64,000 bases of DNA from Enoplosus armatus (GCF_043641665.1 NC_092200.1:10299694-10363693), one strand, 5' to 3'; counted from the stretch's first letter, positions 41,325-55,234 are shown. Made by a program: numbers and translations. The notes: generated from the letters alone by a model not told the origin.

Positions 41325-41792
41325 GATATGCTTGTTTGCTTTCTTGCCGAGAGTTAGATGAGAAGATTGATACCAACCTCAAATCTATTTTTCAATGAGG
41401 CTGAAGCCAGCAGCCAGTTAGCTTAGCATAAAGACTGGAAACAGGGGAACACAGCTAGCTGGACTCTGTCCAAAAGTAACAAAATCCACCTACCAGCACC
41501 TCTAAAGCCCTCTAATTAACACTTTATATATCTTTTTTGTTGCTTAATCCACACAAAAACCAAAGTATAAAAATGACAAGTTGCGGTTTTATAGGTGTTT
41601 ATGTGCCCGACTATTTGTTAGCCGGGATCAGTGACTTTGGAGAGAGCTAGGCTTGCTGTTTCACCCTGATTTCAGTCTTCATGCTAAGCTAAGCTAACAG
41701 TTACCTTGCTCTAGCTTCATATTGCACAGACAAATATGACATCTTCTCATCTCTCTTATTAAGTTTCCCAAAATGTGGGACTATTTCTTAAG
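41325..41792. mobile_element. Foldback dispersed element, copy 2
   Basis: Same ordered blocks as 13155-13585: GTTAGCTTAGCATAAAGACTGGAAACAGG, CTCTGTCCAAAAGTAACAAAATCCACC, and AATTAACACTTTATATATC. The outer arms are inverted: TTTCTTGCCGAGAGTTAGATGAGAAGAT at the left faces ATCTTCTCATCTCTCTTATT at the right. The loop has lost the X-box-like palindrome of copy 1. Confidence 0.75.
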
Positions 41793-43279
41793 TGGTGATG
41801 TTTTCATTATTCTGTGTTTACTGGTTGTTTCAAACAATAATTAATACAATAAAAGAAAAGAACAAAATAAAAGGTGAAGAGGTGAAACAGTTTTCTGAAA
41901 GATCCAGTCGTCGTCTGAAATAATAAGCAACTAAATGCAAGAACAGCATCATTTGCTCCAAGGGCAGCATCAATACATCCCATGTAGGCCCTTAAGCACA
42001 AGATGAGACTATCTTTTGGGATCAACTTCAAAATATCTTCCTTACAGTGTAATCATTTCAGCTGAGGTCAAGTACTGATGGTTTTCGGGAGAGCTCTCTT
42101 AATGCACCCTTAAGTCCTCTGGCTCTTCTGGCTACATTCGTCTGGCAGACAGAAGTAAGCGATGGCTTGTGGAGGAAATGCTTGGGGAGGACTTTTGGGC
42201 TGGAATGTGGCGCGGTGCGCTCCCAGAAGGCCGCATTGCAGAGGCCCCAGTGTGGCTGCCACACGCCGTGATTGCCAGGGGTCACTGCCCCAGCCTGGAC
42301 CCTTCAGCTCCAGACTCGCTGCGCATGATTTGGGGTTCACATGTCAGAATATTTCTCAGTTTGGAGGCCAACCCCCACATTGTTCCTCCACCCATCATCC
42401 TCTGGGACTCTGAGAAGTCTAAGGATGTGTGCGAGCGAGAGCCCAAGTGTCAGATAAGCACATTCAGATCAGAGATAGAAAAAGAAAAATTAGGAACGAG
42501 ATAGAGTATGACACAGAGAACAGTGATCTCACTGAGAGACGCGTTGCAGCGGCGTTGTTTACCTTCTGAAGGAGGTGATGGTGAAGCCGAGCGCGGCTAG
42601 CTAATGCTGGGTGGCAGCTCTCTGAGGCCGGCCCCCCTGGGCTTTCTGTTGGCTGGCCCAGCTGTCATCTTTCTAATGATTTCTTTATTTTGCAGGAAGA
42701 GCTTGTCGCCAGGGGAAACGCGCCACTTCCGGCATGGGGAAACCCGACGCTGGGCCAGGCCGACGCTGGGACCCACTACGTCTGCAGCCACATCACAAGG
42801 GACCAACACACCCTTTCATCCTGCCTGTGTTTCTTTGCTTTCTTTCTCCCTCTATCCACACAGTCATCAGTATCACCCTTTCTTTTAGAGCTCCCATTTG
42901 TCCTCGGGGGGTTTAACTTTACTTCTCAGTAGTAATAGTTTTCTTTTGACTTCTAAATGATTATTTAGCATTCCATTTTCTAACACATAACAGTGCCGCT
43001 GATACTTTGATAAGATCTAATTACTCTTCAGCTGTAAGGAACAACATTTTCCAATGATGTCAGTCATCTTTCTAAAGTCCTTAAATTTGTTTTCTGAAAG
43101 GCAACACTTTAAGACTGATTAATAATTGTGTTGTTGAAGTTGAAAAGGAACATGTCCAATATGTCCAAACCTATCATTAACCATGACTGAATTTATTCCG
43201 TTCTTTTTGAAATGGTTGTTGTAACTTCATGGCAGATAAACATACCAAAATGTTTTTGTCCACATTTGAACCCCCCGAT

Positions 43280-43640
43280 TGATTTTGTGATGTATCTGAA
43301 ATCCATTAGTGAGTTTGGCCCTGGCCAGTTGGATCGGGGTGAGCGGGGCTACAGGCCCACAGTGACTGACCTCACCCTGGTGAAGCTTCTCTCTCGAGGG
43401 CGAACTTGCACAGATCCCCAGAGCCCTCACTTTCCAGCCCTTCGTCAGAAACCTTGAGAGGGCCTTGAAGGAAACAAAACGACCCCCCCCTCCGCCCCTG
43501 CCCGAGTCGAGCATAATCAGGCCCAGCCTCCCAATCATGAAACCCAAGTTGAGCGCGACTTACAGCAGTTCCCCGTGCTCCTCTCCAGGCCCTGGCTGCT
43601 GATTGTTCCAGAAACAACAGATGGAAATTGTGAGCGTAAA
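43280..43640. promoter_or_regulatory. Candidate conserved noncoding block
   Basis: A compact, GC-richer, repeat-free segment contrasting sharply with the AT-rich DNA to its left. It contains GATTGATTTTGTGATG, GGCCCTGGCCAG and an interrupted C tract (43483-43499). It has no splice-flanked reading frame. Offered as a candidate eya1-domain element only. Confidence 0.2.
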
Positions 43641-43801
43641 CATGTAAATATTGCAGGAGTCATGGCTGAGAGCAGCGTGGAGCAGAGGTCCTCTCCGCCA
43701 TCACAGGGAAGCTATTACAGCATGAAACGGAGCAAAGCCTTCAGAAAACAACCACTTTGTGTCAGAAGTGATAGCTGTCAGGATCTAACACACAGAAGCA
43801 T

Positions 43802-43803
<2 letters not shown>

Positions 43804-43856
<53 letters not shown>
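43804..43856. repeat. (CA)n microsatellite
   Basis: About 26 uninterrupted CA units. Confidence 0.97.
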
Positions 43857-43862
<6 letters not shown>

Positions 43863-45189
43863 TGCAGTCCAACCAAACCAACATAAAAGAAAGACTGAAA
43901 TCAAGCGTATGTGAATGGTTAAGGCTGAGGCACTTTTTGGTTTGGTTAATCTGATGAACAATGCTGCAAACAAAGTAGACAATAACTGACTAACTTGAAA
44001 TATGAAATTATCAGATGAAATACTTCAAACAAGCAGAAAAAGATAATTGTAAAAATGTTTTTGTGTATCTCCCAAAAAACCTTCTCCATCTGACAGAAAA
44101 AATGACTTAGCTAACAAAAATGTACTGTATATATGTCTGTGTGTGTGTGTGTGTCCTGTATGTAAAATTACTCTCTCTTTGATAGATCTTAATTGTGGTC
44201 GAGCAATCTATATAGGGGCACCTGAGAGTCAAAGCATGCAGCACAGTTGAAATGTAAACATTTTTGGAGACTGATTGGTATCCAAACCACAGGACCGTTA
44301 CCTGTCAAGTCCGAGCAGCGCTTACTAACTTGATGAGATGTGTGTGTGAGCGTGTGTGTGTAAATTTGTGTGTACATACATGATTATATATGATTGAAAC
44401 CCAGGCCTGCTCGAGACACTAAAAAAGCTCTGGTTAAAATCAGAGGGTCTGATCTGCTCCAGACTGACAATGCCATCATATAATCTAAATTCTCAGTGAT
44501 TTGCTTTCTGACAGCACAGCAGGGGAAAAAAAGCAGAGAGAGCGGAGCCTTGATGAACCAGACAAATCCTTTTTCAAGATTATATGATGGTCAAAACCTG
44601 GCAGTTGACGTTTGAAAGTGAAACTGTAAATATAATTTTAGATACAGATGACAACATGAACAGCATGAAAACTTCTGATATTGAAATATGCAGATGCATG
44701 TTGGTAAATCTCCTGGATAAAATGGATATCGATATGTATAATTTGTTTCTAACCTCGTGAACCACTGAAACAAGTAGTCTACAGCAAATCAATCAGTGAT
44801 AATTTGCTCTGTTATAAAACAATATAACATACAATGTTTTTAAATGTAAAGATTTCCTGTTTTTCTCTATTTTTATGGTTGAAGACATAACTTTGTATGT
44901 TGTAGACATTAGTCTTTAGTGTTTTATATACATATTGTATATATCTTATTATATATTTTATATTTTTACATTTTATATTATATAGACTACAACTTGAGTA
45001 AAATGAAAGTTAATTAGTAATTAAAATCACCATTAAAATTACAAGAATCTGTTTTTATTGGCATTAGAAAGTGTGCCAACACGAGAAATCAATTGCATTT
45101 TTTATTTCAGCTCAACAGATTTGAAATTTTGAAATCACATTGACGTTGCTAAAATGTATCACACCAGTTCCCTCACTTTTTGGAGAGGT

Positions 45190-45460
45190 TACAGCTTCAG
45201 CTGTGACTACATGGTGCTCACTACATAGCATTGCCATTGTGTTGTCTGGGAGCTGAGAGCTCCACCATTAAAGCTCAGTGATTGACAGCTGGGCCCGGCC
45301 TGGAAACTCTATTGGGGGCTCAACACTATGGGGAGGCTGCCATTGATATCCGTTGTGTAATTTTCTATTGGCAGGTGGGTGATGGCTGTGATTAAATCTG
45401 GGCTTTAGCTCCTGCCATCAGCATTATTGTGTCGGGATTCCCCGAGTCCCTGCTCTCCGG
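45190..45460. promoter_or_regulatory. Candidate conserved noncoding block
   Basis: Repeat-free segment with CAGCTG-like, ATTGATATCC, TTTTCTATTGGC and GTGATTAAATC motifs, bounded on the left by AT-rich DNA. There is no open frame with splice signals. Conservation is untested. Confidence 0.2.
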
Positions 45461-45939
45461 ATCCTCTGTCACATTCTGTCATGCCAGCTTTGGACCCTGC
45501 CAGCTGGCCCTGTGGCATGGCATAACACAGACCATGTTAGCCTCACAAGGGCCCCCGCCTATGCTATCTCTCAAACACACAAACACACTCTTTCAATCAT
45601 GTCTTCTCACTCCTCCCCCTTTCCCACCCTCCATCACCCACCATTTAAAGCCCCACGCTGTCATCCAGCAGCACTGTTTTATTTATTTTAGTCTTCTGCC
45701 GGTCTCTCAAGCTATGCATCTGTCCATCATGCTTCTGCAGATCAGCTGGGCACAGCCAACGATGGCGGAGGAGGGTCACGCCGGGTTTACGATGTAATTT
45801 GCGTGGGCGAGCTACGTGGGTGTCAGTGATTACTGCTAAATGTCTGGGACGTGCAGGTCTGGTCTTGGTGGGCACAGACTGGGACAGCGGCTAAAGGTCA
45901 GGCGTGCTAAAACAGAGACGCTTCCTATTGATGTCTGAC

Positions 45940-46135
45940 TGGTGTGTTTGTTTAAGAGCAAGGAGGCGAGGAGAGCCACGGCCGCTCTCATTGGCTTTGG
46001 CTGAGGCCACTTTACCTCACACACATAATTGGGGAGGCTTCAGCATGAGTTTGAATCATCTGTGGGCCGTCAACATCATAATTACCCCATTTGCCCTCCA
46101 AACACTGACAAATTATTCTGACGTAATCTGACTTT
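45940..46135. promoter_or_regulatory. Candidate conserved noncoding block
   Basis: Contains CTCATTGGCTTTGG, CACATAATTGGGGAGG, CATCATAATTACCCCATTTG and TATTCTGACGTAATCTG: CCAAT-like, homeodomain-like and CRE-like sites within 200 bp. It ends abruptly at long AT-rich DNA. Confidence 0.25.
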
Positions 46136-46269
46136 ATTCGGTTCATTCAGTGATTTCAAATACTTACAGAGGCATAAAATAATAAGTGCAAAATAGTATA
46201 GAAAATTAGCTTTAAAAAATGTGCTTTAATTTAGCTTTAATCTTTTAAATACTTTATATGAACTACTAA

Positions 46270-46310
46270 CAGAACTATTATATGCTAACAGAACTATTAT
46301 ATGCTAACAG
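46270..46310. repeat. Tandem duplication of a 19-bp unit
   Basis: AGAACTATTATATGCTAAC occurs twice head to tail without mismatch, followed by AG. Confidence 0.95.
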
Positions 46311-49300
46311 TCTCTCTAAATGATTACATGATTTATTATCTGCTAATTGTGTCAATTTCAAAATCATCATAATCATTTTACATGACAGAAATTATTTTGG
46401 ATGTGCCTGAACTGCACATACACAGGAAAAAAAATAGTAAGCACATGATTACATTTGGTCTACCCTAAAAACATGTGGTTTGGATGAAAATCTGTCAGCA
46501 AGAAATAAATGTGTATCTACCTAATGTGACTTTTATTTATTTATTTATTTTTGGTTTTATTTTCCCACATTTCTCTAAAGAAAAATCTCACACATCTGAA
46601 CTGACAGCAAATGCAATATATGACGTTTTATTAAAGCACACACATCCAAATATTAAATTGTCATATTAATACATTTAAAAAAATATAATTACATATGTAT
46701 ATGTTTAACTCATGCTTTAAAAACGGTATAAAACAATACATATGTAATAAACACCAGTATGCATGTACGTACTGTATGTGTGTATGCGTCTGCTATCGCT
46801 TAGAGTTACATTCGAATATTATATTTCCATGCGGCTCAGCTTTCTCTCATTCTGTCTGGTGGCCGAGGTAGTTGACTGATTCAAAATTAGTCTGTGACAC
46901 GTCAGGTGCGTACAGTATATCATCAGCGCAGTGACCTCTTGAATAGCACACCTCATGCTGTGAATGTGTCAATATTATGAAGTGCTGTCATCTGATCTAA
47001 TAGGGTCCATGTCAGTGGACAAGCTGTGACCCATGCCTCCACACACACTCACACACACACAGGGACAGAGCCTGTTTCACCCTGCCTATTCCTGGCTATT
47101 GTTTTAACAAAATGGTTTACCCGTGTGCAATTTGTTCAATGCTGTGTTTGTGGCTGGAGATGTATCTGATTACATTTTTCCTTGCCATAAGACTGTCTTG
47201 GCTTACTTGGGCGCTCCACCTCTGTTGACAGGAGCGTTTTCCTTCATATTTGCAGATTCAGTGACAGCGTTCTTATTCTGTCAACTCAAAATGGAGGCCA
47301 GAAAGTTAAATGCATTGCAGCCTTGCCAGTCAATCCTCCACCTGTCTTCAGAGCGTAATGTAATGCAATGATCCGTCTTGGAACACACCATCCCCAGACG
47401 GAGTAAAATCAAAATCTGTGTGTGTGTGTCCACGCCCTGTATGGTGCTGCGTGCGTTTTCATTTATGTGTGCACGTGTGGACGCCGATGTGATGCCTGTA
47501 AAAAGCAACAAAATGCCAAAACACACAAGAGACATCAGTTGTGTGCTCAAAGAGGGCCTGACACCGCCGACGTTTACAAAGACGTGGAAAAATAGATGGT
47601 GAAAATCATCATTATTACGGCTTGTTTTTATTTCATCTGCTGCAGCACAGTATCTGCCATTGATGTCGCCTACATTCGACTTTCTTTCTTGTTTACCTTT
47701 AGTATCTATATCTGTTTACCTTGGGTGTGGGTGAGTCCTTTGGGTGCTTGAAATGATTTAGCCGATGACCTCATCCAGTATACGCACTTGTGAACTGAAG
47801 TGAGCGTGGAATTGGTTCATACAGAACATTTTGGCCTTTTTAAAAAAAAGTGGATGTAAATGATATATTTTCTCACATAGTTGAATAGTCTGGGAGTCGG
47901 GAGGGTTGTCACAGAGTTAGCCAGCTCCGCTCAGCTGGCCCTGCTAGCAGACGTGCATACTGGCAGCGTGCTCATCACAGAAGGGAATGCTGTCAAGTGG
48001 AAGGGTGTCTGTGTGCCACATGAGCATACCGAAGTTGTGATGTACGCTGTACCCATAATCTTCTCTACAGTTGACACCAAGCCAAACACATGAGACAATC
48101 AGATTCATGATTTGTTCAATGCATGAAATAATTCTGTAGCCTATCCACGTGTGAGCCACCTACAAACACACACACAGACTCAAACACACGTCGACTGTGT
48201 CTGGGACTCAGTGAATCCCAACGGTAAAAGCCACATTAAAGGTGAGTGTTGTTATTCTGCCTTCAGTCCTGCTAGACTCATCAGTTATCCTCTATGGCCT
48301 CCAGGATGTCTGCCATCCCCTCCCTCCCTCCCTCCTGTTTGTTTTAAGAAAAATCTCACTCTGAAAGTGGGAGTATGGAGTGGGTGTGTCTGACACAAAA
48401 GTGAAAACACATCTTTCATGTCTAAATAAATCTGACAAAGAAATGCTTTATGAACTGCCACCTGAAGGTAGTCCTAAAAGCCACAGCAAGCAAAGTGGCC
48501 ATAACGTTTAATCCAATTGGCTTCCTAGCTCCAAAACCGTCTTAGCAGATGGTAGGCTGTAATATGAAAGTTATTCACCCACTCACTACGGCAGTGCGTC
48601 TGTTATATCACCATGTCCTGTTATTCTTTATGGCTTCCATAGGCACTAAAGAGGAGAGAAGTTATTTTCTTTTCATTACTTCTCTCTCTTGGGGCACTAG
48701 GAGACTGGTCCAGCTCTTCCCCTTCAGTCCAGAAATTCTTTTCAATTAAAGGCCTATCCTACCAGATGGTAGAGACATTAGGCCAGTGCTCTGTTGATGT
48801 GCCGCCCCTGCAACCGATGGACAGCCATTTCATTTACCAGGCAGTAAATCTTTAGGCACCTAATGCCCCGCAGCACAGGGCCGCCAGCGCCCGACAACAC
48901 ACACCAGCCCGGCCAAAGTGTTACGCGCCGCGCTGAACTTTTACCGCATGAACCCTCCGCTCTCTCAATCACACGTGTATTGCCTTTGCCACGGATCAAT
49001 TAAAAGGATGAGGTCTAAAAAAAGGGCCATTTGTAGAGTGGACGTCCTCTAAGAACCGAAACAGCAGCAGAGAGCATTGGAAGCGTGAATAATTTATCCC
49101 GAAACCCTATCACAGTGTTTGTATCAGTTTCCATCATAAAGCTTGGCGAGGGAGAGGGGGCGGAGGGGAATACATCAGCCTGTGTGACAGGCTCTGCGGG
49201 GAGGGTACAGTAGAGGGTCTTCTGGGCAACCACATACACATAAATCCACTCGCTGTCACCGGAGGAAGGGGATGAGAGGAAATGGCACAGTGAGAGTGTG

Positions 49301-51084
49301 TGGCATAAGGACTTTGCCAAACCTTGTACCTTCAACAAAATCCCATTTTTTAAAGAAAAACAGCCTTTTTTTTTACAGTGACAATCTCAGACTTTTGAAG
49401 CTATAAAGGCCTTTGGTGATCAGTTCACGTGTTGTAAATAAATCATAAACCTCCTGAATGCATAAAAGAACACCATAAACAAAAGCATGAAAATCATCAA
49501 ACTTTACACATATTTCTTTTCACATGACAGCCACAATTTACAGCGTAGTCTATGTAGTTTTACTGAGGCACGTGAAAGCACAAGAATTGCCAGGTGATAC
49601 AGATGATTTCAGCTTTTTTTTAAGGGAAGTGCTTTTTTTTTTGTAAAAAGTGTAATATCTACTGCAGCTATTGCAAAAATATACAAGGAGAAATGAGAAG
49701 CTTCTGGAATCACAGTTAATTTCTTCCAGTCTAAATCTAGACTTTATTTTACAATGAATGGTATGTACCTGTGTCAAAATAGACACCACATACTTTTCTC
49801 AGTTTGGGGAACTGGGATGAGCTTCACTGTTGTGAATGAATACATGTAAAGGAGAAGAAGCACGTCTCTCACTGCTCTCTGTGTTTTCCTTTGTGCTTTC
49901 ACCGACATGATGAAAAGATAATTTTGCATTTGGGAGCAAAATTTGCTCTGAAGAAATGTTTGATTCCATAATGCACATACCAGACTCTGATTGCTTATCA
50001 AAGGAAATTGCCCAGCATGTTCAATTTTGCATATGTTTTTCTCTGTTGCTTTAGCTTGCTTGAAATGTGAGTGAATGATGAGAAGCAGAGACGCTCCATG
50101 GGCAGAGGAGAGGCAGAGGGATGAAGGCAAAACGCAGAAATACATCGGGTTTGTCTTTGGAAAACGCACAACATAAAACACCTTTGCTTCCCTCACCTGC
50201 AGAACAAAAAGCGAGAGAAAAGAGTTGTGTCTCTGAAGGAAAGGGGTGATCTAAAGATATACATACACTGTTTACTGTAACCTGTACAGCTGATTTTATG
50301 GTAACGTATGTGAAAGCCATACTGTCTCTATTGTTTCTTGAACATAAATGCAGATTTGATATTTGATACCTGACAAATATAGACAGGTTCTCTTATGGGT
50401 TGATTTACATCTCCATCAAATATCTGCTTTTTATAGCTTGGAATACAAGGATACATGTAATTGTATGATATATTTAACCTGGGAAATAGAATTCAAATGT
50501 AGTGTGTTTTGATGAAGGACACCATAGCTCATTTGCTACCCATTTCCTGTCACGTTTGGAGCCTTGTAAAAACAGAGCTCCCGGCGAGTGAGTGAAAAGC
50601 AGCTAGTCTGAGCTCACCTCGGCTCTGTCCGGGCCAGTAATCACAGCCCGTAACTTCCACTGTTCCCAGCTGCCGAGGCGGGGAAGAGGAGCTGGGGACT
50701 GCCTGGCTCGCTACTGCCAGCGAGCTCACCGCGATCTGTGTCTGAAGCCTGGGCCAAACCTCCCCTGTCCCAGTGGAAAGTGCCATTTTCTGCAAGCGTG
50801 AGTGAAAGTCTGGTTTCAGACGGAGAAGGCAGCTTGTTAGGCTGCTCTCCCTTTACCCACTCCTCGTTCAACGGGAGCACTGGGATGTTGGAGGAAATCC
50901 CACAGAGTTGAAAAGAGACTCAGTCCAAACAAAGGCTCCTGTCAGGGCCAGAGACCACAACCATTTTCACACATTGTTCTACCTGGTAAAGGTGTTTGCA
51001 GTCACTTTACTTATTACATGGATGGGTGGAGAGGGGCCTGATGTATTTTATATCTAAGGGAAAATTCCAGTTTATTACAATTTA

Positions 51085-51610
51085 GGTCTAACTTCAGTAG
51101 CTTTGACCGATCTCAAGTTTGTAAGTATGAGACTACAGCCAGGAAAAGATTAGCTCAGCTTGGCCTAAAGACTGAAATCAGGGAGAAATAGCTAGCCTAG
51201 CTGTCAAACGTACACCCACCAGCATCCCTAAAGCTCACTAATTAACATGTTATATCTCTTTGTTTAATCTGTACACAAATAACGATAAGTTGTGTTTTTA
51301 TGTGGAGTTATGTGCTGGAACTATTTCTTGGCCGGGTGCAGTGACTTCATGGAGTCTTATCATCACCCTGAAGACAAGGCAAAGAGCGTAGACTCCAGGA
51401 AGTCGCTGGGCCCGGCCGCTGGTCGCCAAGAAATTGTTAGGACAGAGCAGGGCTAGCTGTTTCCACCTACTTCTAGTCTTTGTGCTAAGCTAAGCTAATA
51501 ACCTCCTGGTTGGAGCTTTATCAACAGACAGATACAAGACTGGTATCAATCTTCTCGCCTAACTCTAGGCAAGAAAGCAAACTATTCCCTGAAATTTTTT
51601 GTTCTAAATA
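51085..51610. mobile_element. Foldback dispersed element, copy 3
   Basis: Shares AAAGACTGAAATCAGGG, CACCAGCATCCCTAAAGCTCAC, AATTAACATGTTATATCTC, TTTCTTGGCCGGGTGCAGTG and GTGCTAAGCTAAGCTAA with the other copies. The central arms GACTTCATGGAGTC and GACTCCAGGAAGTC face each other, as do TTTCTTGGCC and GGTCGCCAAGAAA. The right end CTAACTCTAGGCAAGAAAGC matches copy 1. Confidence 0.75.
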
Positions 51611-52472
51611 TCCAGCAGGAAGTGATGTATCTACTTATTCAATGAGCAAGAGCTGTACAACATGTGTATTTCAGAGAACCACTTGAGACTTTGTTTTTGA
51701 AAAGTGGTTGACCAGTCCTCCTTATTGGATCAAAAAAGGATTCACTTTTTAGGTGGATGTAGGCACATCAGTGTTGTTTTATCAGGCATGACTTCCGTAT
51801 GTCTGACTCCTGCATGTAACATATGAGAATGGTCTCTGTCTTTTCTTTTTCCCCTTTCAGACAGAGGGGTCTGAGGGTGAAGTGTCATTTTACTCAGCAT
51901 CCATAAATAGAACGTGCAGAGCATATCCCCCATGGAGGTGAATGCATATCATGTTAGCGGGGCTGAGTAGGTGCTAACCTGCTGCTGGCAATCTCCACAC
52001 TAAACAATACTTGTTACAGAGAAACACAGAAATTGGATCACTGTTGTGTGAAAAGTGAACTAATGTTATGTGGAGTAAAACACAAGAAAGTGTAACGCAA
52101 TCTAATGCTTATTGTTGTCAAGTGCTGGTTCCCTTGACAGAATTACATTACAAGCAATTGAGTAAAAACAGGGATGTCTCAAGATTGTATAGTGTGATAT
52201 GTTTCATTTAAAATTAGGTAAAATTCGCAACGTGAAATAATGGTCAAATCTAATTTAAAAGAGAATATTTTGAGTGTTTCCTGTTTTAATTTTCATCTGT
52301 GTTGGAGAGTTACGAAGACATATAGTGAAACTCAATTTCAGTTAGGTGTGAAAAAAATAAAAATACAACACATGATTCAAATTAGGAACAATTTGTGATG
52401 GTGCTTAGTTACAGTTGTGCAGTGAAAATGCTATTATTGGGCAACATTTTACCCTGGAGTGACAGTTTACCT
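51611..52472. other. Gene-free stretch between two repeats
   Basis: AT-rich, no gene or repeat recognised. Confidence 0.5.
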
Positions 52473-52835
52473 TAAAGCGAGACTATGTCACTTTTGCTAA
52501 CAGGCATTGCTAAATGCTTAACTATTGTTTAGCTAAATGTTGCTAAAGAATTTAGCTAAAATGCTGCTTAAGCATTTAGCTAAACAGTAGTCTAGTATTT
52601 CGCTAAGCTTTTAGCTAAAATGTTCAGCTACAGTAACAGTAGCAGTGAACTAAAACAGTATGCATTACACAGCAAAATGTACCTTGAATTTGCTAACTTT
52701 AGCTAACATTAGCCACCATAATTACTGGTCATACCAGACAATGTAGCAGCAAAACCTCTCAGTGTATTGAATTGAGCAATAGAGTGTTTTGTTACTTAGA
52801 ATTCAACTTTTTTTAAGAGGAAGAATGTGATATTT
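52473..52835. mobile_element. Second dispersed repeat family, copy 2
   Basis: Matches 13955-14220 in block order (GACTATGTCACTTTTGC, ACACAGCAAAATG, GCAGCAAAACC, TGTATTGAATTGAG, AAGAGGAAGAATGTG). This copy has an extra 100-bp series of TTTAGCTAAA-type units (52530-52615), which looks like local expansion of a short motif. Confidence 0.6.
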
Positions 52836-53531
52836 GTTGACTGGCTTGAAAGGCTGGGTTTGACCGGAGGTTTGTTGTAATAAATTACATTTTGAATGTC
52901 CCTCTGATGCTATCTTACAGCTTTACTGAAGTGCTGCCAAGGTTAAATCTGTAACAAATGATCTGATCCCGTCTGTCCTTTACAGGCTTAATCATCCCAG
53001 ACCCTTAAATACAGACTGGGCCTTGTGGTTAGGTGAGTAACAATGTGTAAAAATTACACGCATTAAGACAGTGTCAATTACAGAAACCTCAACATTGCTA
53101 TTAACATAGAACAGACACGCCACCATCTTGAGCTCTGACACCGAACACGCCCTGATATTTACCTGAGCTGGTGTTGGAAAGTCAAACGCAAACCAAAAAA
53201 TATCCCGAGGCATCAAACAAGCCGTCTGAGAAACCACTAACAAGTCTGCTTCCTTCCGAACCCCCCCCCCCCAAGTAAAATTCTCAGAGCCATGCCAGTG
53301 AACACTAAGACATAAAGACGTGATAACTAATATAGTCTTGGCTACCTCGGCGTGCCCTGCAGTCACAAGCCTATTGTTGTCGTGCTCTTTTGAAGCCTGA
53401 GAAAAATATCAAAGTGTTGGAGGCTGACAGAGCTTTGAACAATTAGATTTTGGCTCGGTGACAGGAAAACCTTAGACAACAGGAGAGAGAGATGGAGTGA
53501 AAGAGAAAGAAACTGACAGATAGAGAGACTG

Positions 53532-53533
<2 letters not shown>

Positions 53534-53562
<29 letters not shown>
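53534..53562. repeat. (GT)n microsatellite
   Basis: About 15 GT units. Confidence 0.95.
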
Positions 53563-53570
<8 letters not shown>

Positions 53571-55203
53571 CGTGTGGTGATTTTGGCTTTCCCAATTTCT
53601 GACTGATGGGGCGAGGAGCGGGGGTGGGGGGGGGCTCAGATATTACTGTCCTGAAGCATGACAGTTTGACAAGGCAGCCTCCATTTGAAACTTTACAGGA
53701 AGGAGCAGGCCACTCACAAGCCCTGGCACATGAGTGAACTGCTACAGATAGACATGCAAATATGCAATATAGACACACACTCCACCACACGCATATAGAC
53801 ATGCTCAGGAATGTGAAAAACAGTGTCAGAAGGTGGACTCAGTGCATCGAACAGTGGAGCGGACAGGCCAGGGAGGATGCCAAAGACCTCCAATAATCCC
53901 ATTTCCAATCTTGTCAAAGTGGTATCCTCCATCTGACAACACGGAGCGAGAGAGGATGAGAAAGAATGGCAGAGGAAGAGAGCGAGAGAAGGAGAACGTC
54001 TGGTCTAGCTACAGCCTGTGCTGCTCCTCTGTTCCCAGCCAGTGCAGGAAATGAAGAAATAGGATCACATCAAAATATGCACGCCCTATCATCCCGAGCA
54101 CACCTTTCCAAAGGCTGCATACAAGCCAGCATAGGATTTAGGAGATTAACCTTTTGCCAGATGAAACAATTCTATGGAGTTTATTAAGAAATGAGCAAAA
54201 CTATGGTAAAATATGACTATAGTAAAATAAACCAAGTCGGTCTGCAGGACTTGCCAACCAATACAGAACCCCCCTAAAAAGAGATTACGAAGCGATAATT
54301 AAACAGTTGAACCAAAGAAGAACAAATACTAATGGCTTCAGCAATGTGCGTCGTTAGCATACGAGACTATACCTTCTGCTGAAGTACTGCGGATTGTTGC
54401 TCCATTACAATAAACCTGGGCACTGTACTTTATCTTGAGTTGACACACAACTTCCTGGTGCAGTAAATTCTCAGCAATGCATCAAATGTATATTAATCCG
54501 ACACTGAAAATAGTCCCCAGCAAATACAAATGCCCTCCTGTTTGAGTTATATTTGCTAAAAGCTACAGTGCCCAGCTGTTTTAGGAAATGACTATGCCCT
54601 TGTAAAAAATTAAACTATATATTTGTGACCTGTTCGGGTTAGGGTTAGATCAGTAGGATCGAATGGGCTTGGGCATGAGTGCCACAGTCAAGGCAGAGAA
54701 AGCAGAAAGTATCGAGTGAAGGAGTATGAGAGATGGTGGGTGGGCGTGAGCTGTGCGATGGTGACATAAATATATAACACCAGCGAAAAGCTGAGAAGAG
54801 GAAGCTTGCATGCGATGCTTTTGGAGCAGGTGGGGCTGTTTCCCTCCTAGTGGGCAGTGATTACTGTTGGCTTAGGTCCACCCAGCCTGCAGCTAGCAAA
54901 ACATTATCTATGGCTCCGCAAATTCCCCTTTTATTTGATTTCATTTTTTGGGGGGGGGTTTCAGGTTGAGAGTTTCTGCGGTTCCGTGACAGAATCCCAT
55001 AACGACGGCACACTTTGAAGCCCGAAAGTCTAACACACGTCTTCATAAATCCCACTTTAGTTTATAAGTTTGTGTGTATTGTGTGATGTTATGGAGGGGG
55101 GAAGTACATTTGGGAAGTGTAAACATATGTGTGACGCTGTAGATCATCCGTGCTATAATCAGGGGAGCAAAAACCCAGGCCCCTGATTAATTTACTGCTC
55201 GTT

Positions 55204-55234
55204 AACACACACACACACACACTCACACACACAC
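55204..55234. repeat. (CA)n microsatellite, interrupted
   Basis: Two CA blocks separated by CT. Confidence 0.9.

Larger units (their letters stand above)
41793..51084. other. Gene-free stretch with candidate regulatory blocks
   Basis: No coding exon is supported. Frames at 42162-42510 and 42600-42930 are open but have no recognisable domain, and both strands are open there, which suggests GC-rich noncoding DNA. GC-richer, repeat-free patches stand out at 42160-42800, 43280-43640, 45190-45460, 45740-46130, 48780-49330 and 50560-50900. AT-rich stretches lie at 44800-45060 and 46140-46760. Confidence 0.5.

Noticed and set aside
42162..42932. Overlapping open frames on both strands
   Set aside because: GC-rich DNA with few stop codons on either strand. 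There is no recognisable protein and no consistent splice signals.
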